From: Hysterium pulicare CBS 123377
Lineage: Eukaryota > Ascomycota > Dothideomycetes > Hysteriales > Hysteriaceae
Direction of reading: 5' to 3'
NCBI GenBank assembly: GCA_000467715.1
Contig: AJFK01001090.1
Location: 1-64,000, forward strand
Length of the DNA: 64,000 nt
Made by a program: the position numbers and the translations under genes. The notes under the pieces are model-generated. The model was not told where the DNA came from and did not search any database. It saw only the letters and a list, made by a program, of their open reading frames with translations. Positions 25,252-35,446 of the stretch are shown here, one piece after another; the first letter of the stretch is position 1, and each line of letters begins with the position of its first letter.

Positions 25252-26458
25252 ATGCGGATTTTGTCTACGTTTGCCCTTCTCGTCGCGTGCAATGTCGCAA
25301 CTGCACTGCCCAGACATGGGACAGTATCAAACCGCGATATATCTTCTGGCTGCGGCAAAATCCATCTTCTCCCCGGAATAACGACCTACGAATTCATAAC
25401 AAGCAGCAACCGGAGTCGAAGTTACTCGATCCACACGCCCTCGAACTACACCGAAAACCACCCGTATCCTGTCGTCGTAGGATTCCATGGCTCAAGTAGT
25501 ATCGGGCTATTCTTCGAAGCTGATACCAAGCTATCCGAAGCGCGGTTTAGTGGCAATGTGAGTTCAAAGTACTTCAGAAAGATGTGAGAAGAGTAACTGA
25601 TAGAACGATATAGAAAATTATGGTTTATCCTAATGGTGTTGGTGGAGCTTGGGCTGGAGCGAATTACTCCAAGGTTTCTGTCGCGGAGGATCTACAGTTT
25701 GTCTCGGATCTTCTTACCGATGTGAGATCGAAGTATTGCGTTGATAACAATCGTATCTATGCGACTGGGTTGGTTACTCCTACTCCAAACCTTCACAAAT
25801 CTACGGGGCTGTTGTTGCTTTTGAATGCTGACGTCTTGTAGTATGTCCATCGGCGGCGGCTTTGTAGGAACTCTCGCATGCAGCCCCATCAGCAGTGAAT
25901 TCGCCGCCTTTGCACCATCCTCCGGTTCCTTCTATACCGATGCCAACGGACCAAATGATGGCTGCCAACCAGCAAGGAGTCCGCTTTCCATTTTGGAGAT
26001 TCATGGGGGTAGTGACAAGTCCGTTTATTATGACGGTGGTCAAGGCGAAGGCGGCATCGAGCCACCTATTCCAAGTTGGTAAGCAATACGATATCGCCCC
26101 TAAGATATGATATTTAACCATGATCTAGGCTTAATTCATGGGCTCAACGAAACGGCTGCGCGAATGAGACGAAAGAAGATAGCTTCAATGGTGATGTTCA
26201 TCATTTTTCCTGGACGTGTGGTGGTGTGCAAGGCGTTTTACAGCATTGGAAAGTCGATGACATGGGTAAGCTCTTCTTTCTCATTTCCATCATTGAAGAA
26301 GAATACGTGATCGCTGACTCAGCTTTTATGTAGGTCACGCGTGGGCATCAACCGAGCCAAATTTCTCTCAACTTGCAGCTGGTGAGGGACCAACACACAT
26401 CCAAGGCAGCGACATCATAATGCAGTTCTTTGACCTTTTCACGAAGCCTGGGTCATAA
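25252..26458 (+). CDS. Secreted feruloyl esterase-like (CE1 / PHB-depolymerase fold)
   Basis: Five exons (25252-25557, 25614-25768, 25842-26078, 26129-26265, 26334-26458) give 319 aa. A signal peptide (MRILSTFALLVACNVATA) is followed by an alpha/beta-hydrolase: PVVVGFHGSSS (oxyanion loop), the nucleophile elbow GMSIG, EIHGGSDKSVYY (acid Asp) and DDMGHAWAS (catalytic His). The nucleophile motif is split by intron 2, so it is visible only after splicing. Family members hydrolyse ferulate or acetyl esters of arabinoxylan, releasing cross-links in plant cell walls; the exact ester preference is not readable. Multiple N-glycosylation sequons fit secretion. No carbohydrate-binding module. Confidence 0.88.
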
Positions 26459-26739
26459 TCTTCCATTCTTCTACTCCCTTTAGTTAATGTCAAGTCTATT
26501 CTACTTACGTCTTTCTATCTCGTGTGATCCATCATATATTCAAACACCTGTATACGCCAACCGTGATCAGCCAGCTTCCAATCGAACGATTCGACATCCC
26601 ACCATCTCTCATCATCTCATTCCATAAAGTTTCAATACGCTTTCCCACATAATCCCACCACTCTCACCTCCAGCACTCAAAGTCCGCCGAAATATCAAGG
26701 GCACAATCCTATAGATCGCTCAATATCCAAGTCCCGCAC

Positions 26740-27048
26740 TCAGCAGCAGCACGTCTCAGGAGGCGATACATTGCATACGCAAACACCCGTGAATCCATCG
26801 CAGGGACATTCAATGCATTCGCCTTCTCCTGCTCGACCGCGGACTCCGTTGTTGCTGAAGACGCGGGTTGTGTCGGTCTGTTTGTTGAGGATGTGAGAGA
26901 TTAGTGTTTCTATGGAGTATTGGATGATGGAAAGCAAGGGTTTATGGAGAGCAGAAAAGGAATGGAGACGTACAGTAGGAGGAGCAGCGAGAGTGAGAGT
27001 AGCGGAGGTGATGAAGAAGAGGAGGAGGGATGGGATATTCATCTTCAA
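26740..27048 (-). CDS. Small secreted cysteine-rich protein, effector candidate
   Basis: Two exons, 27048-26974 and 26877-26740, separated by a 96-bp intron (GTACGT...AACAG), give 70 aa. Residues 1-21 are a clean signal peptide (MKMNIPSLLLFFITSATLTLA). The mature part is about 48 residues with eight cysteines in its last 27, arranged ECIECPCDG...CVC...CCC and ending in a triple Cys before the stop. Size, secretion signal and Cys content are those of fungal effector or defensin-like peptides; no named family recognised. If the intron is retained, the frame stays open with a meaningless basic insert (102 aa), so splicing decides the product. It sits about 280 bp beyond the convergent esterase 3' end. 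Confidence 0.68.
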   Translation of the reverse strand: MKMNIPSLLLFFITSATLTLAAPPTVRLHSFSALHKPLLSIIQYSIETLISHILNKQTDTTRVFSNNGVRGRAGEGECIECPCDGFTGVCVCNVSPPETCCC

Positions 27049-28338
27049 TGGATGGGAGTAAGGTCTGATTTGATAGAGAACCTTCCAAGCTTTCGATGAT
27101 ACTGGAATATTTAGGCGGGAAATGGTAGGATACTGAAGATTGGAGAAGTTAATACCAAAATGCCGGAACCCCCGTCCCCATTAAATACTCTCAAGCTCAG
27201 CTAAATCCAACCTGTTTCTACGCCTCTTCACCTCCAGAACACCCGACTGGATATGTCTCGGTATCGGACCACTACTTCTCTGACCCCAAAGGATGAATGG
27301 TTTTCTGACTGTACCGCACTCCTCCCTCATCCCCAGAAAGGCCAATCGAATATCCATTCCGGTGCGGCGTAGTCACTTCTTGGCCTATTACGACAACTCG
27401 CTTACTCCACTCCACAGACTCGACGACAAACGGCGGAAATTTCTACAGCGGGACAATGGCCTTTGGGGGCTCTCCCAACTATGGATGGGTGTGGATCTGC
27501 AATTGGAGCAGACCGGAGTCATGGGATTTGAGAAGACTGGATTTGGGGATTCGGGGATTTGGAGGAGGCGTCTGACGACTCTAGCTTACTGATTGAACAT
27601 CATTTAGGCCCTTCTTGACCTGGATCAGAGGTCCCTCGGAGATTTTATTTCGACCACGATTAACAAAGCACTGTTACTGTTGGTAAGTATTATGAATTGT
27701 GTAGTCTGGTGAGAGGCGCTTGATCTCGATCCCCCGTTCCCTTTTCAAACTCTCAAACCACTCCCTGTCGACGTCCACGGTGCCAAGGGACGCCCCATGC
27801 GGGGAGATTGCGAACTTGATACTCCGCGAATATAGTTGCATAGCTACTTCCTGTATCATCTTCAATAACGAACTAGATCCAGCTACAAAGTCTAAAGCAT
27901 CTACGTGGAATGATGACACAGAAACCAAAGAAAATAGAGAGGCGAGAGCATGACTAGTCGAAACGTGGACAGATTCTTTCAGTGGCCATGGATTTTTCTC
28001 CGTGCGTGGGAGAGAATTCTCGGAATACCGTGTCTATCATACGAAATCGCATAATACTACATCGAGTCTAGGTATCTGTCCAAAAGCCAGATGAGCTTGT
28101 CTAGACCCCGAATCCATAGAACTTGAAACGCATCGCCATTGAAAACCATCCTCATATCCCGCCCTAACTACGTTCGGTGTAGCAGTCGATGGGCACGGAG
28201 TAAGCGTTTACCTGGCAATATCGATTAGTATATTCCCCAACATTTGACAAAGATCCCCATGGAGCAGCTCAGGCATACCTATACTTAACCCTCCACCACG
28301 CCCGGCAAGATGCCCATCGCTCCTCAACCCCCTCAAAC
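27049..28338. other. Intergenic with one coding-like minus ORF
   Basis: At 27674-27928 a minus-strand frame of 84 codons reads like protein (DREWFESLKRERGIEIKRL near its end) but has no clear ATG or upstream exon; it may be the last exon of a lost gene. A plus frame at 27293-27592 is less convincing. Confidence 0.3.
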
Positions 28339-28710
28339 TCAAAGACCAAAGATGTCCAATCCAAGATCCCCATCACTATCCTCCCCATCCTCATCCTTAT
28401 CTCCCTCCGCACCATCCTCTTCATCCTCCTCAACCTTCTCCTCACCCCCATCCATCCCCTCTCCCCCCTTACTTCCCTGCCCCACAACCCCCGGCGTACC
28501 GATCTTCGTCAAAAGCTCCTTGACATCCTTCCCCTCAAGCACCTTCGCAAAAAGCGTCGTCCAAATCCCCTCCACATCCTCGATCCCGGCCGCCTTGAGC
28601 AGGAGCTGCAGTTTATCGGCCGTGATGTCGAGACCGTCGTCCGCGAGGATGAGGGCGGCGTAGGCGGTTGCCAGTTCAGGGTCGGTTTTGGAGTGGGGTT
28701 CGGTGGACAT
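28339..28710 (-). CDS. 60S acidic ribosomal stalk protein P1, divergent form
   Basis: A single exon of 123 aa. The N-terminal 70 residues are clearly P1 ([20 protein letters not shown], then [20 protein letters not shown] and EGKDVKELL), the P1/P2 dimerisation helices. P1 forms the lateral stalk with P0 and P2 and recruits elongation factors. The remainder departs from the family. The usual Ala-rich hinge is replaced by a Gly/Lys/Glu stretch ([14 protein letters not shown]), and the C-terminus ends [11 protein letters not shown] instead of the near-universal DDDMGFGLFD used to bind translation factors. No intron was found that would restore the standard tail. It is either a paralogue with altered tail or a 3'-modified copy; a canonical P1 is probably elsewhere in the genome. 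Confidence 0.85.
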   Translation of the reverse strand: MSTEPHSKTDPELATAYAALILADDGLDITADKLQLLLKAAGIEDVEGIWTTLFAKVLEGKDVKELLTKIGTPGVVGQGSKGGEGMDGGEEKVEEDEEDGAEGDKDEDGEDSDGDLGLDIFGL

Positions 28711-29348
28711 TGTGTTTGAACTTGTTCTTTTCGGATGTTTGTTGAGATTGGAATTGATTTGGAAGTTGGAAGGTTGGATGTGGGCGGTATTTGCTCACAT
28801 GTTGGTGTTGGTTGCTGGAGGGAGAAGGGGAAGGGACGGGGCAGAAGTTATAGATTAGCTGGAATGGAAGTGATGACTTGGGGGTCTGTGACTCGGAGAG
28901 CGATCCATGGTGGCTATGTTTAATGTTGGGCAGGAAGGAATGGTTTTTGAGTCATCGTGGTTGCTTTGCCGCATGAGTCCTATCTCAAAAGCTACGGGAA
29001 CGCAGTTGGGCCACAGAATAAATTGTTTGGAACGTCGACTTGAGACACTTGTGAGTCTTAAAGATTTGATGACTGTCCGGAAGTCGATTGGAGCCTTGGA
29101 TAAGTGCTTGGAAATTGGATCACGTGAGGTCATTGGGAATCGTGACTCACAACTCTATGAGCCACATGGAGATATGATTGTGAAAAGGTGGATTCGACCA
29201 TCATAGATTTTTATTATTGATGTAATGAGGTGTTGCCGATGTACTTACATAGCCTCAAAGTTGGATATCTCGGCCTTTCCACTCACGATTGTGCTGTTCA
29301 ACCAACCAACTGTGAAATTCCAAGCTCATGCGGCGTCAAGCAGCGAGG
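28711..29348. other. Intergenic
   Basis: Upstream of the P1-like gene and downstream of the SDR gene. No gene supported. Confidence 0.5.
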
Positions 29349-30323
29349 CTAGAATTTCTCGCAAGCAGGTCTCATATCCAGTTCATGAGTCCACAGGCAC
29401 GGCTTCTGTTGATGCAGCCATAGGTATGTTTCCCCAACGGCATCGGCGCTCATTTTCTTCCCCGTCTTCTGGTCTTCTCCGTCGGCATCTACGATAGAGC
29501 CATTGGCTATTGTATGCACCACATGGACTCCCTTCTCGCTCATTTCACGTGCAAGAGTTTGGGCTAATTGACGAACGCTGGCGCGACCGGAACCGTATGC
29601 GGCGAATTGGGCGCTACATCGGAGGGCACCTAGTGTGCCAGTGAAGATGAGCGTCTGTAATAGATTCAGTTATGCGACCCATCGATCAAGTTGGTCAAAT
29701 ATGCATACGCCTTTCTTTGAACCGCCGTCTGCTAATGGTGTTTCTCCGTGGTCGTCAAAGAATCGTCGCAGAGATTCTTGTGCAAAGGTAAAGGCACCTC
29801 CGACATACGTCTCGAGCGACTCGGTAAAGTCCTAAAAATATTTCAATGGGTGTCAGCAACCAGACTTGACCAAATCTTCCTCTAATTCGCTTCCAGGGTA
29901 TTTCACTCGTCGTCGGAAGGGTATACCTCATAGGTTTCCTCCATGAAAGGCTTCTTGCTACTATGCTTGATGCTGTACACCGCCATCTGCAGCTTTAACC
30001 CCTTGAAGCTATCATGTCCTTTTATGTCCTGGAATGCCCTCTTCAAGGAAGCTGGTGATGTGTCTGTAGGAAAGGCTTCAAGGACGGCGTTCGGACTCGA
30101 TTTTCGTAACGACGAGACAAGGTCGTTGAGAGATTCCGGCCGACGCGCAAGGAGGGCAACTGCGAGGTTTCCATGAGAGGGGTGAGATAGAATACTAGCT
30201 ATGCCAGCGCCCTGAGGTGCAAATGGTTGGTTAGTAAAAACGTTACTGGGTTCCTGTAGACTATAGCGAACTCACCGTGTTAGGGCCAGCACCAATTAGA
30301 ATAGCAAGACCAGAAGGAGGCAT
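29349..30323 (-). CDS. Short-chain dehydrogenase/reductase, atypical active site
   Basis: Four exons (30323-30276, 30211-29927, 29831-29709, 29654-29349), all phase 0 junctions, make 253 aa. A Rossmann fold is shown by the N-terminal ILIGAGPNTGAGIAS (nucleotide-binding Gly-rich loop split by intron 1), GGAFTFAQESLRRF in the middle and LIFTGTLGALR (Ser/Thr strand). The classical active site Tyr-x3-Lys is here AAYGSGRASVRQLAQ, that is Tyr172 with Arg176 at the Lys position. My recollection is that a fungal SDR subgroup carries this YGxGR form, so it need not be a lost enzyme. Substrate unknown; cytosolic NAD(P)-dependent oxidoreductase expected. Confidence 0.85.
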
Positions 30324-31224
30324 TGTGGTTTCAGAATGAGGTATGGCAAGGTTGGTGTAAGAGTACTGAATAGCAGCTCCATGTTCTGCGTTCTGATGAT
30401 TGCATCATCGAGCTCTCTGGGCAGCCAGGTTCCGCGGGGTATGCGGGGAGCGAAGTGCGAGGGACGCTGGCATTTTCATTGGAAGCTTGAACTCAATCAC
30501 AACGAAAAGGTATCTTGAGCAATGATTGTAGCATAGACATTTGGACGCAATGGGATGGAAGTGAGCGAAGGTGAGGTATCCGGGGTTGACAGGGTGACAG
30601 GGTAGCAAAAGCACTGACCATCTTTCCTTTCCTCTCATTGCCCAAAGCAATATCTCAGAGCTGGAATGGGTCGATGCTACAGCACTTGGTGTTACGCCAT
30701 ACACATGTTCCATTTGGACTGCATAACATCTCACCTTCTATCGTAGTACATTTCCCATGTCACAAATAAGGCATATAGCTGTAATCATCAAACGACAATT
30801 CACTGTACCAAATATGAAACAAGAGTAATCCAGTTATATCTAGAGATACCTAGGTACTTCACTTCTATATTAGACATACAGCTTAGAGCTAAGCCGCAGG
30901 AAGGAAGCCACTTGACCAAGATACCAAGGATATAGTAATGACAATAGCATCGAAGACACGAGCCCATTTACCGCATTTTATATGCCTCCTTCTCTCGAGA
31001 GATAGTGACCCCTTCTCTAAAACGATTGTTCTCCATTTGCATATAGTCGCCTCCTGGGTGATGGAACGCCAAACCTCTACCGGACTTGCTCAAGAATTCT
31101 CCATCCTGACCAACTACGTGTTTTGGAGGGACTTGGAGGCCATTAGTATCGTCTCCAAAAGGTTCGAAACGGACATTTGGCTTTTAACTAAGTGTGATCC
31201 AAGTCAATTACACTAATCAAACCC
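30324..31224. other. Intergenic
   Basis: SDR promoter side and 3' side of the DUF5872-like gene. A plus frame at 30938-31216 has no supporting features. Confidence 0.5.
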
Positions 31225-31904
31225 TCACTTCTTCGCCTTCTTCACCTCTCCACCCCCATCCGCCTCCCCATCCGCCTCCCTCTTCCTACTAACCCTCTCA
31301 CTCCTCCTCGTGCCCTCCTTCCTCACCTTCCCCTCTCCCTTCTTCGTCCCCGCTTTCTTCGTTTCCCCACCCGTCTTCTTAGCCCCCGAATTCGCTTTCG
31401 GTCGACCCTTATTCTTCACATCTTTAGCCTCTCCATTCGTTTTACCACCAGCTTCCTCATCCTTAGACTTGCTGGGAGTGTCTTTGGACTTGCTAGAAGT
31501 CTCCTTCACCTCCTTCTCCTTCGTCTCGTTAGACTTCCCTTCCGGCACTCCCTTTTTCGGCTCATTCTTCGACCCAGCCTCGTTCTCGTACGAGCCGCCT
31601 TGTTTCTCGTATTCTTTTGATAGTTTGGTCGCCTGTTTCCATCAGCACTCACTCACATAATTCTCACTTCAATCTGATTGGTAAGTGTAAGGCGAATGGA
31701 TGGATGATATAGCGGGGGAGGGGGAGCGATATTACCTTCCAAGCACTCCATGAACCCTTCCCTCCGCCGTCTTTGTTGGTTTCGTTTTTGACTTCTACGC
31801 GTTTGGGGTTAGTCGGGGGAAGGGAGGAGGGAGGGGCTGAACGGACCTTCTTTCACCTTCTCGCGCAGTTTGGGATCTGTTGGTTTTCCTTTGCTTGAGG
31901 GCAT
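31225..31904 (-). CDS. DUF5872-like highly basic protein
   Basis: Three exons (31904-31847, 31794-31736, 31632-31225) give 174 aa with matching phases. The first 55 residues resemble the DUF5872 pattern (TDPKLREKVKEEV, KGSWSAWKATKLSKEYEKQG) seen in small bacterial and fungal proteins. The rest is a Lys/Glu/Gly-rich low-complexity tail (about 40% Lys plus Glu) with repeated SKSKD and RSERVSRKR basic clusters, typical of nuclear, nucleic-acid-associated proteins. Function is not established; chromatin association is inference from composition. Confidence 0.72.
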
Positions 31905-32482
31905 ATTGACCTGCTTGGCTCGTAATGGCGAGACGAAAGGAGTGTTTGAGCCTTGAGGGGGTCAGGGTTGAGATTCGTGACGTGGGCGATTGAAAGTGTA
32001 GGAAGCGGAGTTTAAGAGAACTTTTTAATATGGCGAGGTTATTGTTGTCTAGTATCTTGAAATCGTTGCTTTTGTGTAAGCTGGGTTCTTTCGAGCGACG
32101 GGAGCTTGGGGGTCGAGATTAAACACGCCTTTGTTTTCGGGTTCTTTGAAATCATGATGTCAGCATTCAACCGTGGACCGCGATAGGGATCGCGTCGGCA
32201 CGTGCGTTTCTGAGAATCTTGATACTTGTTTTGCGCCTGCTACCTAGTTACTTTAAGACATAAATGAATCGTTCTTTATTCGTCCATGTTCTAAGACTCG
32301 AAGCGCGGGTTTCTCGATGGGTTCGAAATTCATGTCGATGGCGGCGCTAGCTTCTGTGAAAGACTCGACGATGTAGGCATCGCTAGCGAGTTCTTGGTCG
32401 GAAACCTATCCTTCGAAACACTTTGCAGTCATCACCATATAATCTCGCGTTGCGCCGCCTCTTTCTTCGAGGAAACAGAAAA
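31905..32482. other. Intergenic
   Basis: Promoter of the DUF5872-like gene and 3' flank of the P450. Nothing else seen. Confidence 0.5.
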
Positions 32483-34425
32483 CTATGCCACGACTCTCTT
32501 AAAGAGCAAATCCCTCGAAGCATCCGGTGTAGTCTAGGTCCTCACATCAGCTCTCCATCCAAACCCAAGGAAAACAAAGAACAATCCCAAACTCACCGAT
32601 CTAGCAAACTCGATATTCGGATACCTCCCAACCACACCCTTCACATTCTTAAAATCATAATTCAGCAACGTATTCGCCAGAATCATCTTGATCTCATTGC
32701 CAGCGAAGAAGCGCCCAGGGCAAGCATGTCTGCCGTACCCGAACCCTAGACTATTCTGACTGACGCTGACGAACTGGTTCCGTGCGGCTGCTTCGCCGGA
32801 TGTCGATTGACGGAGGTGGTAGAAGCGGAATCCGTCGAATTGATCGGCCGAGGTGAAGTTTTTCGGGTCGCTGTGGATGGCGGAGCTGGGGATTTCGATC
32901 GTGGTGCCGGCGGGGATGTACTGGCCAGTGGAAAGGGTGAAAGGTTTCAATACTTTCCGTGAGAAGGATGCTGGTGGGGTAAGAGGTCAATGGTCTGGAT
33001 GCTTGAGAGGTGAGGGCGGAGGGGAGATTGGGCTTACTGAGACCGGGAGGGTAGACGCGCATTGTTTCTTTCATCACGCTGTCGAGTTTTTCCATTTCTG
33101 AGAGAGCTTTTGTGGTGAAGACTCCGTCGTGACGGGCGAGCACGCTTTGAATTTCCTCGCGCAGCGGCTTGAGGTATTTCTCTGGTTCAGCGGCAAGTGA
33201 ATAGAATCTGTATAGTAAAATGAGCTAAGGGCTAAACAGAGACAGATCATTGAATGAGAGCGGAGTCGTACGTATTGGTACATGTCAGTGTTGTCGTATG
33301 AATTGCCGCAAACGTGATTCCGAGTTGATATTTGGCTAGTTCAGCTGTAGAATCGCCGTCAAAGTCCTTACTCCTGTTCATAAGCCATTGGAGCATATCA
33401 TCCGGTTTTTCATAACCTGGCTTCCCTTCACCATCTCGTCGAGCTTGCACGATTGGTGTCATGAATTTCATCGCTGCCTGCTCTCTCTGTCTTAGGGCGC
33501 GAACAGCTGGTAGGCGATTGGCTAGGAATGGTCGGAGGAATGGCTTCATTTCCTTAACGGCTCGCTGGGCATTTATGACCTCGAGGGTATACATGATGGC
33601 GCATTCCAGGTACTCTTCATCGTGGCAGTAAGGGGTCCCAATGAAAATTGATCCGGAGACTTTCGCCACGATGCGGAGGAGAATTTGGTAGATATTCACT
33701 TTCGTCCAGTCTTCGCATGCGGGCATTTCAGCTTCAAAGTCTTGCTTGACTTCGGGAGACAGACGGGGGTTGAGTCGTACTAGATTTCGTTAGTCGACGA
33801 ACATTCACAATAAGCTTCAAGTAGGAGTACAAAGAGCGGGGTTCAAGTCTGCTTTGATCGTATGCGGAATGAGTGCAAATTCGCCACTAATGTTTGTATA
33901 CTTTGATTCCATGGACTGATATCGCTTTAGTTTGTAACCATGAATCGCACATGTGCAGAATGCTACCTCGTTGACGGCCTTCCCAAAGCTTACTACATCA
34001 TCTGGAAGTCGTCTCAACTCGTCCAAGAATTTTGGACCAAGAACAAGAGTGTCATTATCTGTGATTGCAAAGATCAGTGATCATCCTGAGAATAACAGAT
34101 GTGCTGAAGCTACGTACTCTCAGAGGATGTTACACGACACACGCCATCCTTGAACTGCACGAATTTAGCAAACATATTCAAAGTTTTTGCTCTATTTCGC
34201 GCAACCAACCTGATTGTAGCAATCCAAATATATTTTCCTTGCTGAGCTAAGGTAGGCAATTCTTCTCTTTTCCTCATTTCCATACTCCAAGCCGACGATA
34301 GGAATCCGCGAGAGCTGATTCTTGGAAGATTTCTGGGAAATGAATATGTACGCGAGAACAAGAAAAGTCACGAGAGACACAACTGGAAGTGAGCCCGTCA
34401 AGCGAGATGAAGTATTGGTATCCAT
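32483..34425 (-). CDS. Cytochrome P450 monooxygenase
   Basis: Eight exons (34425-34210, 34154-34118, 34058-33967, 33915-33831, 33779-33272, 33207-33038, 32970-32597, 32533-32483) make 510 aa, every junction in phase. N-terminal membrane anchor ([18 protein letters not shown]), I-helix [13 protein letters not shown]-helix ETMR (ExxR), PERF-type region DGFRFYHLR, and the heme ligand motif [13 protein letters not shown] are all present. The I-helix AAIHTTT and the overall pattern resemble the ent-kaurene-oxidase-like group of fungal P450s that oxidise terpenoids and similar lipophiles, but the substrate is not determinable. ER-bound, needs a P450 reductase. No terpene cyclase or PKS lies within the window, so the gene is a singleton here. 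Confidence 0.93.
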
Positions 34426-35446
34426 GGCGGCAGGTGTGAATTATACACGTACGGGACAGACTTCACTGGAACGCTCCAAGTCTGAGAGTCCAGGAATGAA
34501 AAGTAGAAATGCAGGTGTTTATATCGTACCGAACACGCTACCCTGGGCGATCATCATTGCCATTAATAGAGCCATTCCCTGACTTTGGCCTGGGAAAATG
34601 GCAGCAAAGTCGCCTGTGCGATTGACAACGTTCAAATGGAGTAAATGCGACGTCGTGCAACTGCACATCCTCTCTCGAGGACAAATAGATTGAGCGGCAG
34701 CGGATCGGCTGGTATCCGAGCCAATTGTGGTTGTTGATGGATAGTGATTGAAGCAAGGGTCTCCACAATTTTTAGGTGACATGGACACAGCATGTCGTTT
34801 CATCACAAAATGTTGTCGCATTCGCGTTCGGTTCATCGCCGGCTTTATTTGGTACAAATAGCTCGTCCTCCCAGTGTTCAGATTTGTTTATTGTCTGTGT
34901 CATTCGACAAAGAGCAAGCATTTAACTTATCATGCGAATGATGCTGCTGCTGCAATGGTGTCGCTTGGGAAACCTCATGAAAGCAGGCCACGCTAGGCTA
35001 GATAGCGTAGGTATAGAGATCAGTCGATTCACGTGATCTTCCCAGCATAGGTAATGAATACATCGATTGAAAAGCGGTGTACTTCATTGCATCCAATCAA
35101 GCCCGCGAGTGATGACCTAGAATCGACGAAGAGCCTCGTACGTGTTACAAATCGTGGACCGACGCACCTTGATTCTATAACTAGTAGTTTCGAACTCACT
35201 TTGTCATCTCATGTACGACAACAAATAGAAAAGCTCCCAGAGTTCCGAAGTGAACGGTTTGACTTCTTTATTCAAAATGTGTCGGACTCAGGAAGGTCCG
35301 ATATCTAGAAAGTAATATTTACAATCAAAAAAATGCAGCTATAGCATCAAAGATTTTCCACGTCCCCATATAGCGCCCCCAAAGTTCAAGCATCCTTCTT
35401 GTAATAGAAACACTTCTACACACCAGGACTCGGCGGATTCTAATCT
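34426..35446. other. Intergenic
   Basis: P450 promoter and 3' flank of the DUF1996 gene. Several short frames overlap on opposite strands; none supported. Confidence 0.5.

Noticed and set aside
28310-28663. 117-codon plus-strand Ser/Pro-rich frame
   Set aside because: Antisense shadow of the acidic P1-like gene.
32483-34425. P450 as part of a biosynthetic cluster
   Set aside because: No polyketide, peptide or terpene synthase and no transporter is adjacent.
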